From an archaeon (GTDB lineage: Archaea; Nanobdellota; Nanobdellia; Pacearchaeales; JAPDKA01), in contig JAPDKA010000004.1 in NCBI GenBank assembly GCA_029258825.1, positions 1-42,485 of the forward strand: 42,485 bases of DNA. Reading direction: 5' to 3'. The notes beneath the pieces are model-generated. The model saw only the letters and a program-made list of their open reading frames with translations, was not told the origin of the DNA and did no database searches. The translations under genes were made by a program, and so were the position numbers. Of the stretch, positions 7,128-16,600 are shown piece after piece; the first letter of the stretch is position 1, and each line of letters begins with the position of its first letter.

Positions 7128-8450
7128 ATGGCGAACTCAAACAGGTTAAGGCATAAGTTGAAGTTGGCATTGATAAAACCAAATGCGAAAAGCATTGCAG
7201 AACTGCCTGAATTGTTGATGCTTGCGAGCTATGTTGATTGTATTGCTAAACAGAATGATCATATTTTTCCAAAGCTAGAGATTGTTGTTACGAACAGTAT
7301 TGACAGCGTTGATGCAGACATTGTTGGTTTTTCTGATTGGTTGCATAACCATAGCTCTTGCTTAGAACAGGCAAAAAAAGCAAAAGAAAAAAATGCGTTT
7401 GTCGTGTTTGGCGGACCTTATGCAAGTGCAATGGCTAACACGATAGATAAAAAATATGAATTTATAGATAGCATTGTTGTTGGGCACGGCTTTAGACCAT
7501 TGTGCAATATTGTTAAGAAACTGCACAAAGGTAAAGCAGTGAACAAAAAAATTGTGGCTGACGATAGACCCATCGCGCTTCCTGCATATGATTTAAGTTA
7601 TGTTGACAGCAGGATAGACAGCAAAAACAAAGCAATAATGTTTGCTTCGTTTGGCTGTATTAAGCAAAAGCCATGTATATTCTGTAATCCATTTCCTTTT
7701 ATGACTTTCAACTTTTACAAAGAACAATTTGAAAAACTAAATAGTGTTAAGCGTATTACTATCATTGACGAAGTTATGATTTCGTTTTGCAACGACAAGC
7801 TTGTTAATGCAGCAAAAAACAGCAATTCAAAACTTGAGATAGTAACATCATCTGAATATTTTTATGCTGATTCCATTGATTATAACAGCACAATTAAAAA
7901 ACTTGAGAAGCTTGAAGACAAGCTTGTAGCTATGCACTATTATGCTACTCATGCTGATAAAAAGATTTGGCAGAAGGCAAGAAACAACGAGTTGATTAGG
8001 CATGGAAGCATAAAATTAAGAATAAAGAACACTGTTAAGTCATTGCTAAACAATACAGATGCTGTGATTCATGTTTATTTTACACTCGGCTTGCCTGGTG
8101 AGACAGAAAAAACACTCAAGCAATGTTTGGATTTTGCTTACAGCTTGGTTGAGCTTGGCAAAGTGAAGATAAAAAGCATAGGCGAGGGCAAATCAAGAGT
8201 AAGAGTATATTTTGATCTGCCAGATATTGTGCCTGGCACACAACTTTATGAAATATTAAAAAAACACTCACAACTTGCTGATAATGCTGAACTCAACGAT
8301 ACTGTTTGGCAACCAGAAGTAAGACAGCAACTTTTGCATGAAGCAATACACTATTTGACAAAGATAGAGTATGATGATATTGTTGAAGCTGTTCAAGCAA
8401 TAAAAACAGAAACAAGCAATATCTTTTGTAATATATTTTGTTATGCTTGA
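7128..8450 (+). CDS. Radical SAM protein with B12-binding-like N-terminus and a C-x5-C-x2-C cluster motif
   Basis: This 440-residue protein has the layout of B12-binding radical SAM enzymes. Its N-terminal Rossmann-like half has FVVFGGPYAS (91-100) and VGHG (118-121). Its C-terminal TIM-barrel half contains TLGLPGETEKTL, the usual radical SAM segment. The cluster motif is C177-IKQKP-C183-IF-C186, that is C-x5-C-x2-C instead of the standard C-x3-C-x2-C. The clear cobalamin-ligand motif D-x-H-x-x-G is not visible, so cobalamin binding is doubtful. It is the third gene of the iscU operon, which would supply its [4Fe-4S] cluster. The substrate is unknown; tRNA, lipid or protein methylation are all possible. 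Odd or non-standard spacing is known in a few radical SAM groups (for example HmdB). Confidence 0.8.
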   Translation: MANSNRLRHKLKLALIKPNAKSIAELPELLMLASYVDCIAKQNDHIFPKLEIVVTNSIDSVDADIVGFSDWLHNHSSCLEQAKKAKEKNAFVVFGGPYASAMANTIDKKYEFIDSIVVGHGFRPLCNIVKKLHKGKAVNKKIVADDRPIALPAYDLSYVDSRIDSKNKAIMFASFGCIKQKPCIFCNPFPFMTFNFYKEQFEKLNSVKRITIIDEVMISFCNDKLVNAAKNSNSKLEIVTSSEYFYADSIDYNSTIKKLEKLEDKLVAMHYYATHADKKIWQKARNNELIRHGSIKLRIKNTVKSLLNNTDAVIHVYFTLGLPGETEKTLKQCLDFAYSLVELGKVKIKSIGEGKSRVRVYFDLPDIVPGTQLYEILKKHSQLADNAELNDTVWQPEVRQQLLHEAIHYLTKIEYDDIVEAVQAIKTETSNIFCNIFCYA

Positions 8451-8483
8451 TGACCTTAATTAATGTGAATTGCTAATGCTACA

Positions 8484-8552
8484 TACGAGCAAGCTTATAG
8501 CAAGCTTGGCGACAAGCTTGGCGACAACATATGTTATGAATACGTATGTTGT
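8484..8552. repeat. AAGCTT-containing tandem repeats followed by a 10-bp hairpin
   Basis: Three copies of CAAGCTT occur at 8489-8517, two of them within the repeated unit CAAGCTTGGCGACA. They are followed by an inverted repeat, ACAACATATG (8524-8533) and CGTATGTTGT (8543-8552), with one G-T pair and a 9-nt loop. It lies 70 nt past the radical SAM stop and could be a terminator-like or RNA structure. No protein or known RNA explains it. Confidence 0.5.
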
Positions 8553-8955
8553 GAATGATAAAAATAAATTTAATGACATAAAAATTTTAAAATTTAGTTT
8601 GTGTGGTTGTGTAGTAGTTTCATAAGGAACGAAGTTTATAGTGGCAACGCAATATAACAGAAAGAGAAATCATAAAACTTAAACCTAAGATAAACTTGAT
8701 GACAATTTAAATTGTTATTTGGATTATATAACTAAAATTGGCATGTATAGCTACAAATATATTTCTGTGCCTTGCTTTTCCAACCCTAAAGGGGCTTTTA
8801 TGGTAATAATTCATGAACTTATTCATTGTAATTTACTTAAGAAAAATAGGAAAGTCAAAGATGAAGAAAAATTTGTTCATGGTATTATGAATGATAAAAG
8901 ATTGAAAAACCGATTTTGGCCTAATGTAAATACGGCATTTTACAAAAAGATATAG
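8536..8955 (+). pseudogene. Decayed gene with an HExxH metallopeptidase-like motif
   Basis: A single reading frame runs from ATG 8536 to the stop at 8955 but is broken by three TAA codons (8623-8625, 8680-8682, 8686-8688). The last intact piece (from TTG 8719) has 78 residues and contains IIHELIHCNLLKKN, an HExxH zinc-peptidase signature, followed by an acidic stretch (KDEEKFVHGI) that could supply a third ligand. The piece between the first two stops (GTKFIVATQYNRKRNHKT) also reads as protein-like. Because all pieces share one frame, point decay of a larger gene is the simplest reading. Alternatively only the 78-residue piece is real and starts at TTG. No Shine-Dalgarno or TATA is obvious for that start. 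Confidence 0.45.
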
Positions 8956-8974
8956 AAAATTAAAAGAATAATTT

Positions 8975-9433
8975 TTACCTCACAGCGAGATCTAAGCCGA
9001 AGTAACGTTTAACTAATGCTTTGATTTGTTCGATGTTTCGTTTTTCCCTACCGATTAGCATTGCCTTTGTTTTTGCGCCTGCATGTATGACCATAGTGTT
9101 TTTAGCTATCTCAATGCTTTGTATTTTATTAGGATAAATTATAGCTTCAATAAACTGTTTTGCTTCATGCTTTAGTACTTCTGTATCTGTTGTGCTGGCT
9201 TGACTAGTTTTTATTAGCATTGGCATAGCAACAATCTTTATGCGCTTGTTGAGCATTTTGCTTAGTTTTTCTACATTTTTGCCTTTTTCACCAATCGCAG
9301 CACTCATCAATGGTTTTGGAACGACAAATATGAGTGTAGAATTAAAACTAAAACATTCAATCGTTCTTATTCTTGTTACGTTGTAGAATGCATTAATGTA
9401 TCGCAATGTTTCTGTTGTCAGTTTAGCTATCAT
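8975..9433 (-). CDS. nusA: Transcription termination/antitermination protein NusA-like, KH domains
   Basis: Archaeal NusA homologues consist of two KH RNA-binding domains without the bacterial S1 and N-terminal parts. This protein is 152 residues, the expected size. KH1 has the loop IGEKGKN (about 48-54) within SAAIGEKGKNVEKL, and KH2 has IGREKRNIEQI near the end. The gene follows rpl30e with 1 nt between stop and start, so the two are translated together. This is its standard place at the 3' end of the RNA polymerase operon. It is expected to bind nascent RNA, but its precise archaeal function is not settled. The genes that often follow (rps12, rps7) are not here; a pseudogene on the opposite strand is next. 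Confidence 0.9.
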   Translation of the reverse strand: MIAKLTTETLRYINAFYNVTRIRTIECFSFNSTLIFVVPKPLMSAAIGEKGKNVEKLSKMLNKRIKIVAMPMLIKTSQASTTDTEVLKHEAKQFIEAIIYPNKIQSIEIAKNTMVIHAGAKTKAMLIGREKRNIEQIKALVKRYFGLDLAVR

Positions 9434-9434
9434 T

Positions 9435-9821
9435 TTACTTTTTCTTTATACCAAGCACTGCTATATGGAACGGTTTCTTTAGCACATTGCCAAGCTGCTC
9501 TTTATCTATGTTGAGTTTCTGTACAGCAATGCTCGCTTTACTAGCTATTTCCTCAAGCTCTTTTGCCATGCGTTCAGGACAGTCTTTGCTTATAAGTACT
9601 TCATTAATCTCATCTTTTGCTATTGCTTTCATTGTTGTTGCATAACCAATGGTTAACTGTTTGCCTTTTAGTTCTTTTCTGAGTTTTGCCATCACTGTTT
9701 CTGGTTTTCGCTTTACTTGTTTTTGTCGCTCTATTTTTATTGTGTAGCCCTCACTTTTTTTACTTTGTTCTTTGCTATTTTCTTTTTCTTTTGCTTTTTG
9801 GTTTTTGTTTTCCTTTGCCAT
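9435..9821 (-). CDS. rpl30e: Ribosomal protein L30e with basic N-terminal extension
   Basis: L30e belongs to the L7Ae/L30e/S12e RNA-binding fold of the large ribosomal subunit. Residues about 40-125 match it: LRKELKGKQLTIGYATTMKA, EVLISKDCPERMAKELEE, then the C-terminal LGNVLKKPFHIAVLGI. The first 36 residues form a Lys/Glu-rich extension not usual for L30e, making the protein 128 residues against about 100. It sits between rpoA and nusA as in many archaea. A 159-nt gap separates it from rpoA, and a TTTAAA box about 27 nt upstream of the ATG could give it its own promoter. The start is supported by that spacing. Confidence 0.9.
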   Translation of the reverse strand: MAKENKNQKAKEKENSKEQSKKSEGYTIKIERQKQVKRKPETVMAKLRKELKGKQLTIGYATTMKAIAKDEINEVLISKDCPERMAKELEEIASKASIAVQKLNIDKEQLGNVLKKPFHIAVLGIKKK

Positions 9822-9840
9822 TTTAAATGCAAACAGATTT

Positions 9841-9890
9841 GAACTTTAAATTTTGAACTTTAAATTTACCCCAAATTTAAACTTTAATAT
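9841..9890 (-). repeat. AT-rich tandem 14-mers upstream of rpl30e
   Basis: The plus strand has GAACTTTAAATTTT (9841-9854) followed directly by GAACTTTAAATTTA (9855-9868), then an inverted relative (AAATTTAAACTTTA, 9873-9886). Each copy contains TTTAAA, and the copy nearest rpl30e is about 27 nt from its ATG. The copies could be alternative TATA boxes or regulator sites inside the rpoA-rpl30e gap. Confidence 0.5.
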
Positions 9891-9980
9891 CAAGCCAATG
9901 TACAATGCTAATTCCCTGCCTTGCTCCCAACCTTTCCTTCACCTTTGCCTGCTTTTACTTTTACTTGCACGTTTTTACAC

Positions 9981-12900
9981 TTACTTTCGCTTTTGCTCTT
10001 GCAATGGTTTTACTAAGCTATCATGAGCTTCAACAGTTACAAGCAATCCTGGCAATCCTGTACCGACAGGCACTGGTTGATTTAGTATTAAGTTTTCAAC
10101 AACTGAATTAAGCTTTTCCACAGTTCCTTTCATGCCTGCATCGACAAATTGCCTTATAGGTATTTCGAAGCTTGCCCTTGCAAGCACTGAAGATTTGTCA
10201 GAGATAATACCAAGCCTTGTTACACCTTTAATTTCACCGCTTGATGTCATTGCATCAGCCACAAGCTTGATGTGCCTTATATCTATATCAAGACCCTGCT
10301 GGTTAATAACTTTTATCACTTCATTCACTATTGCCTGTCTTGCTGCTTCGATGCCGAGCACTTCAGCAATCTCAAATATATTGTTTGTAATCGTTCTCGT
10401 TTTATCCACACCTTTAAGCTTCATAACTTCTTTAAGGTTTGAGCCGCTTGTGAGTATTACATAATCTTTTTGCCGCTTGACAATCAACACTTGTTCTATG
10501 CCTGGCACACCCCCAACAATAGCATTTCTTATTTTTTCTTTAAGCCTGTAGATTTCTCTGAATGTTAGCTCACCGCATGAAATAGTAAGCTTATCATCGC
10601 TTAGTCTTTTCTTTATACCTTTCATCTTTATTGCTTCAAGAATTGCATCTGGCTTTATTGCTTTGTCACGCATAGCTTTTTTATCAAAAATTATTGTAAT
10701 TTTCTTATCAGAAAAATCAATATTTATTTCGCTTGCTATATCTTCAAGCTTTACTTGTTTTATCCTTTCAGCAAGACGCTTCACTTTTTCTTCATTGTTG
10801 TAGTCATGCTCTACATAAATCTCCATACTAGGTGTGCTTGGCTGTTTTCTTGCATCAAATATCTCTATGAGACGAGGCAAACCGACAGTGACCTGCATCT
10901 CGCTAACACCAGCAAAGTGGAAAACGTTAAGTGTCATCTGCGTTGCAGGTTCACCAAAACTTTGTGCTGTAACAACACCAATTGCTTCTGCTGGCTCAAT
11001 TGTTTTATCGCTTAAATGTTTTTTGCTTACATCAACAAGATCACCGCCATAAGCGAATTGTATGATGTTGCCAGAACCATCACGTACACTACCATCATAC
11101 TCAACGCGCAAGTCTTGCAGTGCATTTAGCAAACGCCTATACAAATAACCTGACTTAGGCGTTCTTAATGCGGTATCCATCAAACTATCACGGCCTAGCA
11201 TTGCTGCAAAGAAAAATTCGTATGGCTTTAAACCATCGTAAAAGCTACTTGCAATAAAACCTCTTGCTTCTGGGCTTAAGTCATGTTGTTTGAAAAATGA
11301 TAGCGTCCTTGCAGTGAAACCTATGCTAATACGTTTTGCCCATAATGTTTGCTGTCCAACAAAGCAATTCATCTGTGTTAAGTTAAGCACGATATTACCT
11401 TTTGCTCCAGAACGCATCATTATCATCGCATTGTTCATCGGTAATTTTTCTGCATGTTTACCTATCTCTGTTCTTGTTTGGTTTAGCACCTGAAGTATCT
11501 TTACTTCTCTTGTTTCTTCTGCTGTCTTTCCTGGCAATATTTCAAGATTGCCCTTGTTGTATGCATCAATAATTTGTTCAACCTTTTGTCTTGCTTTGGC
11601 TATAACTTTTTTTGTTTCTTCTCTTAACCATTGAGTTGGCTCAAATTCTACTGGTGACAACGTAAAACCTTTCTTGCTTAGATATGCTATGCCTAACTTA
11701 AATATAGCTTCAACGACTTCAATAGCAGTACGTCTACCAAACTTAGCATCAATTGCCTTGATCAATTCACTTTTTTCCACACCGATAATGCTTTTATCTA
11801 CTATTCCCGCAACAAGCTTGCCCTTCTTTATTTTAACGTATGCATTGTTTGGACATTTTTCTTTTTTGCACTGACTGTAGTAAGGACAATCTTTGCCTAA
11901 ACATAATTTGGTTTTTGCTTCAAAATCGATAGGAGGAAGTACAGCAGAAAATACTTGTTTGCCTGAAACAGCATCGCCAAACTCATTAGCAGCTTTTAGA
12001 ATCTTTTCTGTGCTTACATCAGCTTCAGCAAGCAATTGCAATGCTTCTTGCTTTGTTAATTTTGTTTGAGTAAGCAAGAAGTTTCCTGTTACTGCATCAT
12101 CTTTGCTGCCAAGCAATGGTGTGTTGTTTTTCGGCGATATAAGCATATTTTGTATGTCCATCAATATGCGTGCTTCAGCTAGTGCCTCTTCTGTTTGCGG
12201 TGCATGTATGTTCATTTCATCGCCATCGAAATCTGCATTATAAGGGAATGTTGATGCCGGACTTATGCGAAATGTTCTGCCTGGCAATATCTTCACATAG
12301 TGTGCCATCAAACTTGCTTTATGCAATGATGGATGTCTGTTAAACAGTACAATATCACCATCTTGCAAGTGCCTTTCTACAACATAGCCAATGTCAAGTT
12401 CTTCTGCAAGATCTTCGCGAGTTTCGTCAGTAATTTTTTTACGTTTTCCGTCAGGCCTAACAATGTAATTTGCTCCTGGATAGCTTTTACTTAATACTAA
12501 TGCTTTCAAATACTCTATATTTTTTGCAGTAACGCGCTCAGGAACTGTCAGCACTCTTGCTACTTCGATAGGCACGCCTACTTCATTTACAGCAATTTTT
12601 GGATCAGGACTAATTACTGTTCTTGCAGAGAAGTTTACACGTTTACCAGCTAGATTGTGCCTTATATGACCTTCTTTACCTTTAATACGTTCTGTTAGTG
12701 TTTTTAATGGTTGTCCGCCCCTGTGTCTTGCAGGCGGCAACTGGCTAATGTTGTTGTCTATGTATGTAGCAACATGATACTGCAAGAGGTCCCATAAATC
12801 TTCAATGATTACTTCTGGAGCACCAGCATTAATGTTTTCCCAGACACGTTGGTTAGTTCTTACTATGTCTGAAATTTTATGTGTTAGGTCATCTTCACTT

Positions 12901-13523
12901 CTTTCACCTGTTTCAAGCGTAATGCTCGGCCTTACTGTAACTGGAGGAACAAGCAACAAAGTTATTACAGCCCATTCAGGCCTGAACGCTTTTGGATCTA
13001 TGCCGAGCTTTTGTAAATCTTCATCAGGAATACGCAACAAGTGCTCTCTAATTTCATTAGGGTAAAACCTTTTATTGCCTTTATAGAAAAAATATGGTTT
13101 GTCAAGCTTTATCTTTTCTTGTTTAGCATTACAGTACGGACATTTTTTAACATTCTTCAACCTCTTTAATTCAGCTTCATCAATTTTTTCTTTTTTTGTC
13201 ATAAGCCTACCACATTGTTGGCATGTAGATCTAAGCAAAAATTCAATGATGTCAACAAATTTAATATGCAATACAGGTCTTGCAAGCTCGATATAACCAA
13301 AATGTCCTAGACATTCTTTAACACTTCCTCCACAAGTTCGACATCTTACGCCTGGGTCTATGGCACCTAAACGTAAATCCATTAAACCACCATCTACAGG
13401 ATAACCATCCATATCGTAAAGTTCTGGTGTAACAATTTTGGCTACAGCGATCTTTTTTATAATCTCAGGCGAAATTACGCTAAATGCAATCTCTTTGATT
13501 TGTTTTATTATTGGCGCGTCCAT
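9981..13523 (-). CDS. rpoA: DNA-directed RNA polymerase largest subunit, A' and A'' fused
   Basis: This is the catalytic largest subunit, 1180 residues in one chain; most archaea encode A' and A'' as separate genes. The N-terminal zinc site is CRTCGG...CLGHFG, a second pair of CxxC motifs (CQQCG and CPYCN) follows, and the catalytic Mg loop YNADFDGDEMNIH is intact. The rim helix (NCFVGQQ), the bridge-helix region (GLKPYEFFFAAMLGRDSLMDTA) and the A''-type trigger-loop and C-terminal segments (PATQMTLNVFHFAGVSEMQVTVG; SSGEIKGVTRLGIISDKSSVLARASFE) continue in the same frame with no intein. The order rpoH-rpoB-rpoA-rpl30e-nusA is the classic archaeal operon. A 157-nt purine-rich gap precedes it. 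Confidence 0.96.
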   Translation of the reverse strand: MDAPIIKQIKEIAFSVISPEIIKKIAVAKIVTPELYDMDGYPVDGGLMDLRLGAIDPGVRCRTCGGSVKECLGHFGYIELARPVLHIKFVDIIEFLLRSTCQQCGRLMTKKEKIDEAELKRLKNVKKCPYCNAKQEKIKLDKPYFFYKGNKRFYPNEIREHLLRIPDEDLQKLGIDPKAFRPEWAVITLLLVPPVTVRPSITLETGERSEDDLTHKISDIVRTNQRVWENINAGAPEVIIEDLWDLLQYHVATYIDNNISQLPPARHRGGQPLKTLTERIKGKEGHIRHNLAGKRVNFSARTVISPDPKIAVNEVGVPIEVARVLTVPERVTAKNIEYLKALVLSKSYPGANYIVRPDGKRKKITDETREDLAEELDIGYVVERHLQDGDIVLFNRHPSLHKASLMAHYVKILPGRTFRISPASTFPYNADFDGDEMNIHAPQTEEALAEARILMDIQNMLISPKNNTPLLGSKDDAVTGNFLLTQTKLTKQEALQLLAEADVSTEKILKAANEFGDAVSGKQVFSAVLPPIDFEAKTKLCLGKDCPYYSQCKKEKCPNNAYVKIKKGKLVAGIVDKSIIGVEKSELIKAIDAKFGRRTAIEVVEAIFKLGIAYLSKKGFTLSPVEFEPTQWLREETKKVIAKARQKVEQIIDAYNKGNLEILPGKTAEETREVKILQVLNQTRTEIGKHAEKLPMNNAMIMMRSGAKGNIVLNLTQMNCFVGQQTLWAKRISIGFTARTLSFFKQHDLSPEARGFIASSFYDGLKPYEFFFAAMLGRDSLMDTALRTPKSGYLYRRLLNALQDLRVEYDGSVRDGSGNIIQFAYGGDLVDVSKKHLSDKTIEPAEAIGVVTAQSFGEPATQMTLNVFHFAGVSEMQVTVGLPRLIEIFDARKQPSTPSMEIYVEHDYNNEEKVKRLAERIKQVKLEDIASEINIDFSDKKITIIFDKKAMRDKAIKPDAILEAIKMKGIKKRLSDDKLTISCGELTFREIYRLKEKIRNAIVGGVPGIEQVLIVKRQKDYVILTSGSNLKEVMKLKGVDKTRTITNNIFEIAEVLGIEAARQAIVNEVIKVINQQGLDIDIRHIKLVADAMTSSGEIKGVTRLGIISDKSSVLARASFEIPIRQFVDAGMKGTVEKLNSVVENLILNQPVPVGTGLPGLLVTVEAHDSLVKPLQEQKRK

Positions 13524-13680
13524 CTTGCCTTTGTTTTTTATTTTTTTACTTTTTTTTGTTTTGTTTTTTTATTTTTTTATTTTATTTTACCCTACGGTCT
13601 TTTCCTCACCCATGTTTTGTTTTTACCCCTTCTCGCCTCATTTATAGTTAGTTTATTTGCACTTTTTTGCAGTTCTGCTG
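13524..13680 (-). promoter_or_regulatory. A-rich rpoB-rpoA intergenic gap with a possible internal promoter
   Basis: On the coding strand about 60 nt (13528-13590) are almost only A with scattered T, C and G. Upstream of this a TATA-like AACTATAAA (about 13641-13649) lies some 28 nt before an ATG at 13613 that opens an eight-codon frame. This could be an internal promoter for rpoA with a long leader, or just low-complexity spacer. Confidence 0.35.
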
Positions 13681-16600
13681 CTATTGCTCGTACTTGTTTT
13701 TAAGCTTAAAGCTTGCGTTGATGTGCATTGACATTAACTCTTCAAATAGCAGTTTAGCAGCATATGATATTTCAACTGGCTCAAGCTTAGTTTGTCCGCA
13801 TACAGGGCAAACTTCTCTGTTGCGTAATCTGTCAATATACCCTATAGCACCACATTTAGGACAAATGTGCAACACAACATTATCACTGCTAAACCTCTCT
13901 TTTAACAATAAACTAGCACCATGAGCAACAAGACAGTCCTTTTCCATTTCTCCAAGCCTTAATGCTCCGCCTTTAGCACGACCCTCAACTGGCTGTCGTG
14001 TTAACATAGTTACTTTACCAGTTGCTCTTGCATGTATCTTATTGCCAACCATATATTTGAGCTTGAGATAATACATACTGCCGATAAAGATTAATGCTTC
14101 AAAACATTTCCCAGTTATCGGATCAATCATCATTTCCTTACCGTCAGGCCTGAAACCAAGTTCTAGCAATTGTTGTTTAAGTTCTTCTAAACTTTGTCCA
14201 TGGAATGCTGTACCGTCAATAATCTCTGCTTTATTTGCTGCAACCTTTCCAGCAAGTAATTCGATTAGGTAACTTACAGTCATTCTGCTTGGAATACCGT
14301 GAGGGTTGAAAATTATGTCTGGTTTTATGCCGCTAATTGTGTAAGGCATATCTTGTTCAGGTACGATCAAACCAATAACTCCCTTCTGGCCATGGCCAGT
14401 ACTAAACTTATCTCCAAGTTCTGGCGTTCTTGCATCTCTAGTGCGGACTTGAACAACTTTGTTGTTTTCTTCATCAACAGTTATAAATACAGCATCAATC
14501 ACACCACGTTCTTCTTGTCTTATTGTTGTACTGTTTTCTTTTTTGGCCCGTGCAATACTTAATTCTTCCATTTCCAACAAGAACTTTGGCGGACTTACCT
14601 TGCCGACAACAACATCGTTTTCATCAAGCTCAGCTTCAACATAAACAATACCATCTTCTTCTAAATGCCTGTAGTATTTTTCAGCTCTATAACCTTTAAC
14701 ATCTTTGCTAGGTACACAAATTTCATCTTTCAAATTTCCAGTATATTTTAGCTCAACAGCTTCATACGGCCTGAAGTATGTGCTTCTTGCAAGACCCCTG
14801 TCGATGCTGCCCTTATTCATAACTATTGCATCTTCCATGTTATAGCCGTAATATGGTGCTATTGCAACAATCATGTTTTGGCCTGCAGGATAAAACTTCA
14901 CATAATCATAAACAAAACTTCTGACGAGTGGCTTTTGTGGATAATGCAGAACACTAACATCTGTGTTGAGCAATGTTAAATAGTTAGCAGCATAAATACC
15001 TAAAGCTTGTTTTTGTGTTTTGCTACCACGCATCAATCTTGCGCTCTGTTCATGATTTGCATAAACAACAAGTGCTGTTACAAGACCAAACATAGCGACA
15101 GGATCTATTTCAAGGTGTGTGTGTTCTGGTGTTATTTCCTCTTTACTTAATGCGACAAGTGCGTTTTCTTCCTCATTAGCATCAATATACTCGATAATAC
15201 CTTGTTCAATCAACTGTTGCCATGTCATAGCATTTGTTTTAACTTTTTCCAACACATCATCTGTAAGTTTTGGTTGTCCGTTCTCAACTATAATTAAAGG
15301 CCTAACAACTCTACCAGCATCTGTGCGAATCTCTATGCATTGTACTTTATCGTTTAGTCTTATGCTTAAATCTCTGTATATCTTTCCTTGTCTTCTTGCT
15401 TGTCTTACAGCCTTAACAAATTCTTCTGGCTGTTTTACTATACCTATAAATTTACCGTTGAGCATAACATCATAGTGTCCTTCTTCAAGATAACCAATTT
15501 CTAGTTGCAGACCAAATTGCTTTAGATTGTTTAGCAAACTTTTTTCATCGAATCTAGGCTCTGTTGTTACTCTTGCAAGTAATGCGAGATTTTTTCTCAA
15601 ACCTATTGGCGTTCCTTCTGGTGTTTCAACAGGACATAGCCTGCCGTATTGTGTTGGATGCAGTGTTCTTGCTTCAAAATTTTCTTGATCTGTACTTAAA
15701 GTGCTGACCACTCTCAACAATTGAGAAAGCTTAGCTAAATAGTTTGTTGCATCAATGTTTTGAGTTACACCTTTACGTTCACCAATCCAAGAGCCTGTTG
15801 CAATAGCCGACTCTATGCGTGCCGAAAGCAGCGTACTTCTCGTTATTGCACGCAAGCTAATCTTTCTTTCTTTTCTTTTCAATTTTTGTATGTTGTGCGT
15901 TAAATCACGCAAGAAAATCATGAGATGTACTCTTAACAATTCAGCGAGCATATCACCGCTAAGCCTTACACGCTTGTTAGCGTAATGATCTTTATCTATT
16001 TTTTCTTTTGTTTTAGCATAAATTAGCAGTTGTTTTGTCAACTTACACAACGTTATTGCTTTATCAAGTCTGTGTTGTGTTTGCATGCCTATATGCGGCA
16101 ATAAATTGTTTTCAAGCCTTAGTTTCAATCTTTCTCTAATTTCTTTTTCAGTACCGCTTAAGTTTAATAACTCTATCAATTTAGCCAAAGCTTTATCTTT
16201 ATCGTAACTTGAAAACTCGTACAAGTTTACAACAACAATTTCATTGTCTAGCCCTATTGCTTTAGCAATATCAACATCTTTGTCTAAGCCTAAAGCTTTA
16301 ACAAGCAGGACAAGCGGCACTGGGCCGAATCTGCTAAATTTAACTTGAATTATACCATCCTTCTCAATGAAAATTTGTATAGGTATGCGATAACCACCAC
16401 GTTGCGAGAAAAACCTCAATGTTGGCCCTTTATTTGTATCTTCAACAAAAACTTGGTTGCTGGCAAGGTCTTCAATCATCATCAGTGCACGTTCATTTCC
16501 GTTAATAATGAAGTAACCACCAGGATCTGCTGGGTCTTCGCCATTAGCTATAAGTTCTTCATCACTCATTTTGTTTAAGTTGCAGTATTTGCTGCGTACC

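Noticed and set aside
13587..13613. Eight-codon frame (MGEEKTVG) before rpoA
   Set aside because: Position relative to a TATA-like sequence is suggestive, but the frame is too short and A-rich DNA makes chance likely.
9905..13703. Several plus-strand frames opposite rpoA and the rpoB-rpoA gap
   Set aside because: All are antisense to the polymerase operon, and their composition follows the opposite strand.
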